From: Lasiosphaeris hirsuta
Taxonomy: Eukaryota; Ascomycota; Sordariomycetes; Sordariales; Lasiosphaeriaceae
NCBI GenBank assembly: GCA_030549175.1
Contig: JAUKUA010000006.1
Location: forward strand, 1,860,001 to 1,924,000
Length of the DNA stretch: 64,000 bases
Direction of reading: 5' to 3'
Of this stretch, positions 21,867 through 32,889 are shown piece after piece; within the stretch, counting starts at the first letter, position 1; every line of letters starts with the position of its first letter. Made by a program: the position numbers and the translations under genes. The notes under the pieces were generated by a model. It searched no databases, was not told the origin of the DNA, and saw only the letters and a list, made by a program, of their open reading frames with translations.

Positions 21867-22560
21867 GTCTCATCGGCTGCAATACAGGCGACGCCGTGCC
21901 ATCTGGTATTGCCGAGTCTACCTGCAGAGCTAAGGTGGGTGGAGAGAAGGGGAACTGGCCAGCTAAAAAGCAAGCGCGATTGCCTTCGGCAAGACTTGAC
22001 GCGAGAGGCAGAGGCCGAAATTGTGTGGCGCTAGGGGCCCAGCCGCTATACGCGGCGGCGGCGGTGAGGTACTTGCAGGGGCTATTTCTGGGGCCATAGG
22101 TCCCGCCCCCGGTTGAGCTCAAGTTGTGAAGTTTGTTGTTGATAAGGAGAGCTGCTCGGTAGAATCTTCCGTCAATTCCCCGTCCAATAACCCAAACATC
22201 GTATCCTGATTCCATGATGATGCGCCACTGTCACAACCCTGCCGCCCTGTGCCGCGGGGGGGGGGGGGGAGGGGGGGCTAGACCGGCCTCCCCAGAGTTA
22301 AGATATCTGGAAGCGACCCGAAAGGGTGCCTGTTTGGTCCGTATTCCGTGATCAGGATGATGGGACGCACCGGAGGCGCCGCCATCACGCGATCCAAGCG
22401 TCGATTGACCCGACGCGACATGAACTTACCGCCGTTGGGAAAAATCTGTCTCAGTACGGATAACGGGACACTCCCTTGCAAAATGGTCTCAACTGAGCAC
22501 AAGAGGAAGATTGAGCCCAGAACCTCTAACATATTTTTGGGGGGTTGCTCCGCATGATGT
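21867..22560. other. Intergenic with G-rich tract
   Basis: Between two minus-strand genes. It holds a G14 run followed by A and G7 at 22256-22277. No gene is recognised. Confidence 0.5.
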
Positions 22561-24406
22561 CTATGCGCCAGGGCGCAGCGCGTACTGTTCTTCCCCCTTC
22601 CTCCTCTCATCCTCAATGATCTCCTGGACTGACTTGGAGCCCAGGCCGTCTCCATAGTACTTCTCAGCCAGCTCGATGCACCGCAGATTGGCAGCTAACT
22701 TGTTCATTGTCTCCATCCACTCCTCCGTCTTCTCACTATCGAACACGATGCCGCCGCCCGCCTGTAGGTACGCCACCTCGTCCTTCACAAGCATAGTGCG
22801 GATCGCAATGCACGTGTCCATCTGTCCCTCGTCGAGGACAATGGGGGCCTCCCCCTTGGAGGGATTGCCGACGCGGACAACGTCGTATGCAAACCAACCC
22901 GCGGCGCCAGCATAGATACCCCTCTTCTCCTGCTCGAGGTCGTAAATAAGCTCCATGGCGCGGATCTTGGGAGCACCGGAAACGGTCCCGGCGGGGAAGA
23001 TGGACCGCATGGCATCCCAGCGAGTGCACTCGGGTCTCAACAATCCCGAGACCTCTGAGGTGATGTGCTGGACGTGAGAGAAACGGTCAATCCGCATTAG
23101 GCGATCCACCTTGACGGTGGACGGGTGGCACACCCTGTTGACGTCGTTTCTGGCCAGGTCAACAAGCATGACGTGTTCGGCTCTGTCCTTGGTTGAGCTC
23201 AGCAGCTCGGTAGCAAGCTCCTCGTCTTCGGCGGCGTTTGCCCCCCTGCGAATAGTGCCGGCGATGGCGTGGTTCACAATCCGGGGCCTCGAGCGTGCTT
23301 CGACGTCGCTATAACCGAACCTTGAGTCGTTGGGAAGATTGGCATACCCATCTGTTTTCATGAGACACTCTGGCGAAGCGCCAACGATGTAAAAGTCGGA
23401 GCAAGAGAGGAAAAACAAATACGGCGAGGGGTTCAGAGTGCGCAGGGTCCGGTAGATGTTGTAGGGGTGGAGGCTAGTGCTTCGAGAGAAGCGCTGCGAC
23501 GGGACAGCCTGGATAATGTCGCCCTTGACGATGTGCTCCTTGAGGTTCGTGACGAAAGACTCGTAGCCGTGGCGGCCAACATTGGACGCGTATTGCTGCT
23601 CCGAGGCTGGCTTGCTGGGGTTCGTTGGCGGGAGAGGCGTATCGGGGTGCTGAATAAGCTCGAGGGTAGACCGGATAGTAGCACAGGCCTCGTCATATGG
23701 TGCTTGGATGTCCTGGGCGAGATCCTCGGGCAACCTCACGTGTGTGACGATGGTGAATGTGGAGTAGAAGTGATCAAAGGCCACGATGGTGTTGAAGAGC
23801 ATAAAGAGTGCCTCGGGGATATGGAGGTTGTCCTTGAGGGGACGGGCTGTCTTGGGCTCGAAGTACTTGATGCAGTCGTACGAGATGTAGCCCACAGCAC
23901 CTCCCGTGAGCTTAGGCAGCCTGAGGGAGGGGATGCTGATGACGCGATCCTGGGAGAGCTTGGCCTCTAGGGCTCGGAGCGGATCGCCCACCTCGTCATA
24001 TCCGGGGCCGGTTTGCAGAACCTCGCGCGGGTCTGGTCGTGGTTAGAGGAGAGAGAGAAAAGACACAGGTCTCGCAAACTCACTAGCTCCGATGAAGCTG
24101 TACCGGCCAACCGTCTCGGTGCTTCCAGTGGCGCTCTCGAGGAGGAAGGAATACTCGGCCGTCGAGCTGCGGACCGGTCAATTGTCAATTGGGTCAATCG
24201 GGTTAGAAGGGGGTTGCTGGAGCTGGAAGCAATACGTACCCCGCAGACAGCTTGAGGTAGATGGCCGAGGGGGTCAGGAGGTCGGAGGGGAGGGTGATGC
24301 AGACGGGCAGCAAGGTCGGGCGCGGGGTGGCTTGGCGCGTCTGTTCCACGAGCTTGCGCGCATCGTTGACCGACGGGCGGATGTCGAGCTGGGCCAGGGC
24401 ACTCAT
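22561..24406 (-). CDS. trpE: Anthranilate synthase component I
   Basis: Three exons, 24406-24240, 24166-24084 and 24032-22561, give 573 residues. The enzyme converts chorismate and glutamine-derived ammonia to anthranilate, the first step of tryptophan synthesis. It pairs with a glutamine amidotransferase subunit, which in filamentous fungi is on the trifunctional trpC-type protein. The feedback motif LLES (residues 64-67) followed by VGRYSFIGANP is intact, so tryptophan inhibition is expected. Chorismate-binding blocks are present: GAVGYISYD, IQAVPSQRFSR, IVGASPECL, IAGTIRRGA, LVDLARNDV, SEVSG, FPAGTVSGAPKIRAMELI and YAGAAGWFAYD. Length is normal for a fungal TrpE. A TGACTCA box 187 bases upstream suggests control by the general amino-acid control factor. 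Confidence 0.96.
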
Positions 24407-24592
24407 TGCGGAGCAGGAGTGGGAGCAGGAGCAAGCAGCAAGAAAAAATTCCAAGGTACAGAGTATCAGCTTTTGGCGAGGTGGCAGGCCAACTTGAGCT
24501 GGACCTGAGCGAGTTGTCGAAATGGCCCACCAACTCTCAAACACCGGCATGCAGTGTGTCAGGTCGGGATTTTCACCGCCCAAGCCTTTTAG

Positions 24593-24599
24593 TGACTCA
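24593..24599 (-). promoter_or_regulatory. CPC1/Gcn4-type site TGACTCA upstream of trpE
   Basis: The palindromic-core heptamer TGACTCA is the consensus for Gcn4 in yeast and CPC1 in filamentous fungi. It lies about 187 bases before the trpE ATG. Its position in front of an amino-acid biosynthesis gene makes a function likely. Confidence 0.65.
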
Positions 24600-25162
24600 T
24601 GGAGCGGGGCATTGAACTGAATGGTGGGGTTGCTGCTCGATAAGATACGCGAACCCCCGGCCACCTGTCAACTGCAACGCGACGACTTGGAGTTCACGAC
24701 AGGCTCCCTGTTCAGTTTGACTGATTTCCCTGCGGCAAGATTCCCCAGAAACTGCAGTTGGAGTGTCAAGAGATGGGATTTCTAGCATGTTCATCAGACC
24801 GGGGAATGTGCATACATACTCAGGCAGGCGAAGCTCTTTGTCTTTATTGTACCACAGGAACGGCATGTCTGGAACGAACCATCCCCGAAATGCTTGTAAT
24901 CAAAAACTTCTCGCCCGGATGTTGCCCTCGAGGGAAGTGAAAATTGCCAAAACAGCCGCTGTCGAGTCGAAATCCCACGATGAAATTGAGACGAGTTCAG
25001 AGCACGAATTTATCCAATTTTATTATGCCGCTATTCAAAATGTGGGGTCTCTTCAATTCCTCCAAGCGCTCTGAGCGTGAGTCTTGGTGCTACCAATCCC
25101 CTCCGGAACCTAGGTCTCTCTTGCATCATCATCAGCCGCCGGCTGCTACGCATTCCAAAACT

Positions 25163-25174
25163 ATGGACACCTGA
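25163..25174 (+). promoter_or_regulatory. Minimal upstream ORF overlapping the main start
   Basis: ATG GAC ACC TGA encodes a three-residue peptide. Its TGA overlaps the main ATG as TGATG. Such an overlap is suited to termination-reinitiation and could set the translation rate of the following membrane protein. Confidence 0.4.
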
Positions 25175-26797
25175 TGGATACCCCTCTTCGACGACGCCGT
25201 CAACTGGCGCGAGGGCAACTTGGAGATGTCGACATTGAACTTGGGCTGCCCCCCGCATCGCTAGAGCACGGAATTGCTAGCCTAAGCCTTCACCGCCATT
25301 CCGATGGCCCTGGCCATGGTGTTCAACAGCCAGCGACCCCAGACTCAATTGAACCACCCGGTGCCCAGGACAGGCCTAGTAACCCTGACCCCCCTCAAAA
25401 TGCCGAAAACCACGCCGCCGTTGACGAAAAGCAGCCTGGGGATAAAAGCCCGACGGGTCGAACCAAGCCCCGAGTTCACTGGCCGGCCGGCTATGGCGAA
25501 GATGAAGAGTTAGGTCCGCAAGAACATCCCGTGGCCGATGGCGGTGAGGATGATCAAAGTCGTCCCCCGTCACGGCCTTTACAAAAAGACGCCCCCACTT
25601 TTCACACGTCTTTTCGCGGGAGATCGCCGTCGCGAGCACCGTCTCACGCTCCTACTAGCGGAATTGGGCCAGGACAGAATGCGAGCCGGAGGAGGGACAG
25701 TCGGCGTTACAACCCTTCGGTCGATTCCATGGCGGATCTCTGGAATCAGGTTCGAGACAACCCATCAATGTTTGACGGACGGCGGTACCGTGGCAAAAGG
25801 GACTTCTCACCAGCATCAAGCTCTACCTCTTCTCCCTCCAAGGCCACTCAGAATAAAAACTTGAATTCGAATGCTATCCGCCCTGACTCAAGACATGCGA
25901 CAACAGCCCGTACTCGGAGTTTCGCGTCGCTCGACAAAATCCGGTCACTCTCATATCATACTCGAACAAAAAAGCTCTATGGGTCGACGGTTGTCTCCAA
26001 AAGAGGCACCGCCATGCACATCAACCTCGCTTCGATGCAGCGCCTGACCCTGCTGAGACTCAGACGCAGGCTTGTCCAAGAGGCTCTGGACTATCGATAC
26101 GTTCGACTCAACGAGGATGATGCTTCGGAGCTTGACTCGCGGTTCGAATACACAAAAAGCACAATGCATGAGTACAGTAAGCCGTGGGCTGTCGCTTTGT
26201 CAGGCCCGTAACCCATGACTAACCCACGCAATAGCTACCGCCCTTCGAGACTGGGATTTCATGAAGCAGTGTGCGCTCAGAGGAAAGAGGGACCCATATG
26301 TTGTCACTACGGAGAAGGTCGACGACTCCATTCTAATTCAGGAATTTATGATGAATCTAAACGACGAACGAGACCGACAATATGATCAGCTTCATGATGA
26401 AGATGATGCGTACAACCAGCCAGTAACCAAACTGGAACGAGACCTTGAATTCCTCTCGGACCAGCAGTCGCCCTCCGCTGACAATGCCAAGCTGGAGTTG
26501 TTCGCGGGATCCCGGAATATGATGAACCGACAGGATCGCGTCAAGGCCTTCTTTCAGCGTATCTCGATGGCCCTACTCGGTGGGGCCTTTCTCATCGCCC
26601 CGATGCTGATAATGGTGCTTCATGACACCAGACTGACAGCCCTGTTTACGTCCTCGGCATTCGTTGTGTCCTTTGGCGTTGCTATCTCTTTTTATCTCGA
26701 CAAGCCCTTTGATGTCTTGTCAGGGACCGCTGCGTATGCGGCAGTTTTGGTGGTGTTTGTAGGGACAAATGGCACAAATGAGCCTCGTGCATCTTAA
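25174..26797 (+). CDS. DUF6594-type membrane protein
   Basis: Two exons, 25174-26176 and 26235-26797, give 521 residues. The first 230 residues are disordered, Pro/Ser/Asp-rich. The conserved part starts with SMQRLTLLRLRRRLVQ, continues with a helical segment (TTALRDWDFMKQCA), and ends with three hydrophobic segments: MALLGGAFLIAPMLIMVL, LFTSSAFVVSFGVAISF and GTAAYAAVLVVFVGT. This arrangement (coiled helical body, then a C-terminal transmembrane triplet) matches the fungal DUF6594 family, whose function is unknown. The intron has gtaagc and atag ends. The start is the ATG that follows the mini-ORF. Confidence 0.75.
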
Positions 26798-27015
26798 AGG
26801 ATCGACGTGCAAACCCTGAAGGCCGGGGGAATCCTCGAAGTTGTAACTGGCCAGACACACTGACAGTATCTCAATTTTAGACATTTCACTCTGTACTAAT
26901 ACTGAGTTCCCTAGTACATACGCCATTCGCCAATCCATACCGTCTTTCACAAAACCATGATTACGCACATCCAACCCATAATCCCAACTCATTCCGATCA
27001 CATCCGCGCCACCAC

Positions 27016-27555
27016 TCATATATACCCCCTCGGACTCCGATCCCTAATCACCGCCACCGGCCTAACCTCCCTCACCTCACTAACCGACCGCCTATGGCCC
27101 CTACTATGCCCAGAGTGATGCCTCGAGTGCGCGCGGTGCGACCGCCGCGAGTGCCTCGACCGTGACCGTGAGCTATGTCGGTGGTGCGGTGGGTACTCGT
27201 CCCTCACGCCGTCGTACCACGCGCGTCCGCCGGGGTTGGGCGCCGCACCCGGGGGCGCGCCCAGGTTTGTGCACGACCGGATGATCCAGAAGAGCAGAAG
27301 CAGCCCCGCGATGGAGCCGATGACGATGCCGGCAATGGCGCCGCCCGAGAGGGTGCGCGCTTGGTCTAGGTCGTCGCTGGATGCGCTGTTGTTGTTATTG
27401 TTCGGGTCGGTGGCGATCACGGTCACGGTGGCGCCGGGGGCGGTTTGCCGCTGGATGAGAGCGGGAGAGAGCAGGGATTTTGTGGGGGGGATGGCGCGGT
27501 GCAGGAGGGTGTCGAGGGACGGGAGGAGGTCCCGCGGGAAGTGGGTAGGCGCCAT
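27016..27555 (-). CDS. Single-pass membrane protein with Arg/Ser/His-rich tail
   Basis: A 179-residue single-exon frame. A short N-terminal part with a poly-Asn run precedes one glycine-rich helix (GGAIAGIVIGSIAGLLLLFW), typical of small fungal plasma-membrane or SKG6-like proteins. The C-terminal tail is very rich in Arg, Ser and His (SRSRHSRRSHRAHSRHHSG), followed by REVRPVAVIRDRSPRGYI. No N-terminal signal peptide is obvious, so topology is uncertain. Such tails may bind acidic partners. No specific function can be assigned. It is convergent with the DUF6594 gene, 218 bases apart. Confidence 0.55.
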   Translation of the reverse strand: MAPTHFPRDLLPSLDTLLHRAIPPTKSLLSPALIQRQTAPGATVTVIATDPNNNNNSASSDDLDQARTLSGGAIAGIVIGSIAGLLLLFWIIRSCTNLGAPPGAAPNPGGRAWYDGVRDEYPPHHRHSSRSRSRHSRRSHRAHSRHHSGHSRGHRRSVSEVREVRPVAVIRDRSPRGYI

Positions 27556-28861
27556 GTTTATCGATCTTAAGACTTGGGCTCTTTGCTATTGAGCTTTTAA
27601 TAAGCCCCAGGGCAATGCCGTGTAAAGTCTGTTGAACTTGAACAGGCGGAAAGAGTTGGGACGGGAAAGAGGAATTTTCTTGGGGAGGGCAGATTACCGT
27701 CTACATGTGTGCCTGATTCCTGATATACGCTACTTTCTCAGGAACCGTACACCTTTATCTCGCAGATCTCTGCCAGTATCCTGGAGCTGGTGACGCAATG
27801 ATACATGGGACGTAATGGCGGGCGAGCTGTATCAAACAGGCATAGGCTGGAAATGCTCACATCTGGAGGGGTTGGAATATGAGCCTGCTGCAACCTCATC
27901 GACACTAGCGCGAAGCTCAGCTGTTACTGGAAGCAAAGCTGTGGCGTTTGAAGGCATGTCTCAGCCAACGTACATCGACGAGATGTGTCACATTTCAATC
28001 TTTAATAAAGCAAATCGTAATCTTTGCCTTTCGAGCCAAAGCCTTTTCATATCCACTGGGTGCCGACAGCTGCTGTGTCACCATGATGGGGGCTCAACTT
28101 GCAGAGTGAAGTGCGGCATTCGCTAACAATCGTGCCAACACATTTACCAGGTTAGAGTGTCCAGCAAATCCCTGCCCACATCTCGATTCGGACGTTTTCG
28201 TCCGACGCACAGTGATGTCATGCCCCATCCGCGTAAGACTTGGTTTATTACAACCATATTTGCAGGTACTTTTGTCGTATTTTTTCGAGTTGCCATCTCG
28301 AGCATTGCATTCAGTGCCATGCCGAGGTAGGCAATCAATTCCATTTCTGCGAGCAACCTCATAAGTTGCAATTTTTCTTACTAGTAACTTCTAGTGCACA
28401 TGCCTCCGATTGGCTTCGGCACCATCTATGTCTAGGTCCCGGGTTCATCTACTGGTGGTCCCTATTTTTGTCCTTTTCGTCCTTTTCGTCGGGGTTGAGT
28501 ACTACATAGTTCGGCCTGCATCGTTCCTAGCCTCTCGTTTGTTAGCTGAAGGGTGGGTATGGTTACGGCGTTGCGCAGGCTTTTGCGGGAGTCGTGGCTA
28601 AAGGAAGTGCTAAGAAGTGGCGGTTGATATTTGAGGGCAATTGTCTTAGTGTAGCAAACCCTCTCGGCCGGGTGGCCGATTTCCACAGGGGGCGGACATG
28701 TCCCAAATGGCTATATTCCGAAATGTGAAACTTGACCGGCGGCGTAAGAAGGGATTAGCCGGGACAGAATTGCTGCCTCATGCTGTGGTCTGTTCACTTC
28801 CGCCTCCAAATCCCTGACTAGTTATCTTACATCCACCTGATTTCACACCCGGCCCAGCACC
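27556..28861. other. Intergenic, no gene seen
   Basis: A 1.3-kb stretch. The longest frame (27815-28126, plus) has no recognisable feature. A tandem TTTTCGTCC duplication occurs at about 28470-28490. Confidence 0.4.
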
Positions 28862-30314
28862 ATGTTGCCTAGTACTTTCCACGGCTTGATCTATATCATC
28901 ATCCAGAGCCACGCAGCTCGCGCTCACTCACAAGACTGGGACGCTGCGGCCGTCTTGCAATGCAGCAACAACCCCGCAGGACCCCTGAGCCCTCTTGCGA
29001 GCCACACAGCATGCCCGCTGCCAGTTGACGACGACGAGGCGCTCAAATCAGGAGTGTGGGGTCCTTGGTCCTACCCGCCAGTATGCATGCGGCCGAAGAA
29101 CAAAAGCGGGCCCAAGCTTTGTGCCTTCACAGTCTCAAGTCTCCGGGGCGGAGGGGGCATGAGCATCGTGACCACGCCGAGGGTAGCCTCGAACCTCGCC
29201 AAGGCCGTGAGAGACCCCGAGATTGCCTGGCTTGAGAAACAGCGCGGGTCCCGGTTCATGACGGACCGCCCAAAGCCGTACGAGGTCAAGGGGCTGCCGG
29301 GGAAGGGGCTAGGTGTGGTTGCGGTAGAGCCCATCAAAAAGGACCAGGTCGTCATGGTTGCCCTCCCTCTCCTGCTGCAACTTGCAGACACGAATCTGTG
29401 GGATTACCGGGATGTCTTTCGGCTGCTGCAAGAAGCGAGTACCCAGTTGCCTCGGAGGGAGAAGCAGGCTCTACTGCAAATGGCCAAGCGGGGACGGGGA
29501 TATATCGTGGACGACATCATGAAGACGAATTCGTTTCAGGTCACGATCGATGGGGTCAGCCACTCTGGGCTCTACCCGGAGGTATCGGTATGGATATTTG
29601 TGGCCGAGAAAACATGTGCGATGGAGATGCTAACAGCAGTCAGAGGATCAACCATGAGTGCAGACCCAAGTGAGTGCCCCGGCGCAATGAAGGCCGGTAT
29701 GGAATCTAAACTTGTCGTTACAACCCGCAGCTGCATTGTCCGATACTCTCCGAGCACCCTGGTCGTCGAGGTTGTGGCGTACAGAGACATCAAGAGGGGA
29801 GAAGAGCTGTCGCTCAGTTGTAAGTTTGGTTGGACAGGCCTGACTTTTACTGGGTTCTGACGGGGATCTAGACATACCGCTCAACCTGCTGTCGGAGCAG
29901 CGGCAGGACGTCATCAAAGGCTGGGGCTTCCATTGCGCATGTGCGCTTTGCAGGGACCCGGAGGCAACAAAGGTGTCGGATGGCCACCGTGCCAGGATCC
30001 AGGCCGTTTTCGACGAGCTCGATGCGCCAGAGAATCGCACGCCCGGGAAGGTGGAGGCAGCCATGGCCGAGCTGCAGGATCTGGCTAAGAAGGAAGGTCT
30101 GGCCGCGCAGATTGGTGACTTGCACACCATATTTGCCGACATTTGTTCCGACATGGGAGACTCTAGGAGAGCCAGGGAGCACGCCGCGCTCGCGTTGAGC
30201 TTGCTGCGGCACTTTGCCGGCTGGGACCATGATCGAACACAGCTGGCGGCGGGATTGGTGGCCAGGTTGGAAAAAGAGAAGAAACAGGAAAGCACGGGCC
30301 TCGAATCATTTTGA
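28862..30314 (+). CDS. SET-domain protein
   Basis: Four exons, 28862-29587, 29644-29669, 29731-29819 and 29872-30314, give 427 residues. The N-terminal 25 residues are hydrophobic (TFHGLIYIIIQSHAARAHS) and could be a signal peptide or anchor, which is unusual for a SET protein. The SET domain starts near GLGVVAVEPIKKDQVVM. It has GLYPEVS joined by splicing to RINHECRPN (residues 243-251, the substrate/AdoMet motif NHxCxPN), then VVAYRDIKRGEELSLSY and a post-SET CACALC (C302, C304, C307). SET proteins methylate lysines on histones or other proteins with S-adenosylmethionine. Exon 2 is only 26 nt, and the choice between donors at 29582 and 29588 rests on the family motif. A MYND finger is not seen. 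Confidence 0.82.
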
Positions 30315-30382
30315 TGTATGTTCCGCGGTGCGCTGACCGCTCCCTCCTTCTCCTCAAACACTCCCGCACTGGAGCAGACAAT

Positions 30383-31897
30383 ATGACGGAAAACGGCTCA
30401 AGATCCCATTTCACTCGCCTTCCCCCCCCCCCCCCCCCCCCGAAATCATGGCAGAGATCCTCGGTCATCTTCGCGTCGGGGAACCACCTGCCCTCTACGG
30501 CGACCCTCGGAAGGAACGAATCGGCAACAGCTTGGCGTGCTGGCGCATCTTCGCTGTCCTCAGTATTACCTGCAAGCCACTCCACTCCATTTCAACCGAG
30601 TTCCTTTATCGCAGCGCGTGGTGTTGGCCAGCCAACGCGATATCTTATTATTTAGAACTCTCGCCAGCAACCCCACCCGCCGTCCGTTGGTCCGTTCTTT
30701 GGTCTGGTCTGGCGGGCTGCAATTGAGGACCCTAAAGCAGCACAATGTGCCGTGGACTGCTGGGATGCTCTCAATGAGCTCTGGAGCCCTGTCGTTTCCG
30801 AAGCTGCCCGCCTTATGAGCATCACGAACATCATTCACGTGCGGGCCTGGAGAGTCTTGGGCGCCCTCCTAGTCATAGCTTGCAGCTTGAAGGCGCTGTT
30901 CATTATACACTATTGTCCCTTCAATCTTAATACTGATCACGCAAACGAGGACCGGATTTAGGACGTTATACGCCTACACCAGGGTAACGCACCGCTCCCC
31001 GTTGGCTTACAAGACCCTAACGCAGCTATTCCCCTGGCACATGACTTCCTTCGCCGACTCCAAACCCTATCGCTCGATCGAGCCAGCCAGGAATCCATTT
31101 CCGTACAATGATCTGTCAAGCTCCCATATACCGTACCTAGTGGAAGGAGGAGCACCACACCGTCTCGAGTTGCGCGGCACGACGTTGCGTTCTGGACCAG
31201 TTCCCGTTGCCCCCTCAAACGCTGTTCGCGAGCTTATTGTTGTGCGCGAGACCGAGTATTGGGAGCGTGAGATGGCACAGCTTACCGCAGCCTTTCCGAA
31301 ACTTATCCTGCTCAAAGCTCAGTTTGGCGCTGTTTACCAGCGACCTAGAATGGCTAATGCCGAATGGATTGGCGAATCTGACATTTTTCTATCGCTCCTC
31401 AAAGTCACTGCCTCACTGGAGACTCTTGCGACTAACCAGCAGTTTGCCGTTGGGTTGGAGAACTATCAGTAGTGTCCCGCCGCTTTTGTCACTTTGGGGA
31501 ATGGTGGTCTTGAAGCACTTGACAACCGAATCGATGTGGCTCTTTGGCCGCGGTGGCTATTCAAGTCCCGACATCATCGACTTGATGCCGGATCGCCTTC
31601 CTGATTCCCTGGTTTCCTTCCATCTTATTGATTTTTGGGGCGTTCACCAAGACTCTGGCAAAATGCGATTTCCAATCGCGAGCGCATCTCGTCACCACTA
31701 TCTCCCATGCCGCGTGTTTGACACGATTCACTAGCCTCAAGAAACTGAGACTGACATTCTCTACCCCGGGTACCACGCATGACCCCGACTTGGAGAGGCT
31801 CGAAGGAGTCCATCCACGCATTCTTAGTTCAAATTCCGCGACATGTTTGCGACGATTGGCATACAATTTACCACGGTTTCATCTTGCCCCGGGATAG
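30383..31897 (+). pseudogene. Shattered F-box / leucine-rich-like gene
   Basis: Coding pieces of one gene lie in successive, different frames. From the ATG at 30383 the frame reads MTENGSRSHFTRLPP into a C20 run. Directly after the run another frame reads PEIMAEILGHL and ITCKPLHSISTEFLYRS, a clear F-box start. The third frame continues with VVLASQRDILLFRTL and RPLVRSLVWSGG. Later pieces are NAVRELIVVRE with FPKLILLKAQFG (31180-31330), MPDRLPDSLVSFHLIDFWG (31585-31641) and LTRFTSLKKLRLTFSTP (31720-31770). At least four frame changes without plausible introns show that the gene is dead, or that the assembly here is very poor. F-box proteins recruit substrates to SCF ubiquitin ligases. Confidence 0.65.
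30422..30441 (+). repeat. Poly-C tract, 20 bases, within the F-box pseudogene
   Basis: The run would encode prolines just before the F-box. One more C, or two fewer, would put the ATG at 30383 in frame with PEIMAEIL. Confidence 0.85.
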
Positions 31898-32889
31898 CTG
31901 GCGAGCTGTCATCGTGGGCGGATTTCGGGTGGTGACGTGGCGTTCTGAGATAGGTATCATGATTGCTCATGTAGGGGGGCTTTGATGGCTTCAACAGGAT
32001 GTAATTACACTTGATCTCTATGGTTTTTACCATATGGAAACCTCAAGGAACACAGTTCTCTCCGCACACTCAAGGCTGGCCGAATCAGTGCTTGGTCTCT
32101 CTCAACTTGTGAAGAGAGCCTCGTTGTCTGCCTGCATGGCCTCCCGCTCCACAGAGCGCCAAGCCCACCCCGCTCAGGGCTCAGCCCACGCCTTTCCCTC
32201 CGAATCGGTAAACCCAACCAATAACCTCCAGGTAATAATAGCAGCCATCCCAAAAAAAAAAAAAAAAAAAAACAGCCTCAACCCTCCCGGCAATTAGAAT
32301 TGACGATGGCCTCGTCCCTCCTCCTCCGCGAAAGCGCTGGCTAGACTCGAAACGCATCGCCCGCTGCCCGCCCTCCACGCCAACACGCTCTGCACAGGAC
32401 GGTTTAGCGGCAGAGGTGAGGGAGAACCAAGGTAGGAATCAGAGTTGTTGTCAAAAGGCCAGGGGTTTTGACGGGGTTTTGTGCTGCCTGGCGCAGTGGC
32501 AGTTGCTGTTCCTGAGTTCTGGTCCGGCGAATGTAGTGCGTTCTTGGCACGGTAAAATTGTCGAAGAAATTGAGATTACCTCGGCGCCATCTTGGGATGA
32601 GAGGCTTTGCGTTTGGATGGTTAGGATGTTTTGATGACCAAGTGCAACGAGTCGCTGCAACGGTCGTCGTCAGACGCCACGCCGCTGCCAGAATCGGAGT
32701 CGCTACTGGCAGGATATTGTGACTTGTAATAAGTCATGCTTGTTTTACAAAGTCTCATGCATTTATATCACTGCCTGAGCTGCTGTTACCATGCCCGCGC
32801 CAGAAGCAAGACAACAACTACCTACGCAGCATCTTCGCAAAAACCCAGGCACATTATTACCCAGGACACGAGGTCGCCGAAGCGACCCT
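31898..32889. other. Intergenic with A21 tract
   Basis: No gene is seen in about 1 kb. A run of 21 A lies at 32252-32272. Confidence 0.5.
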
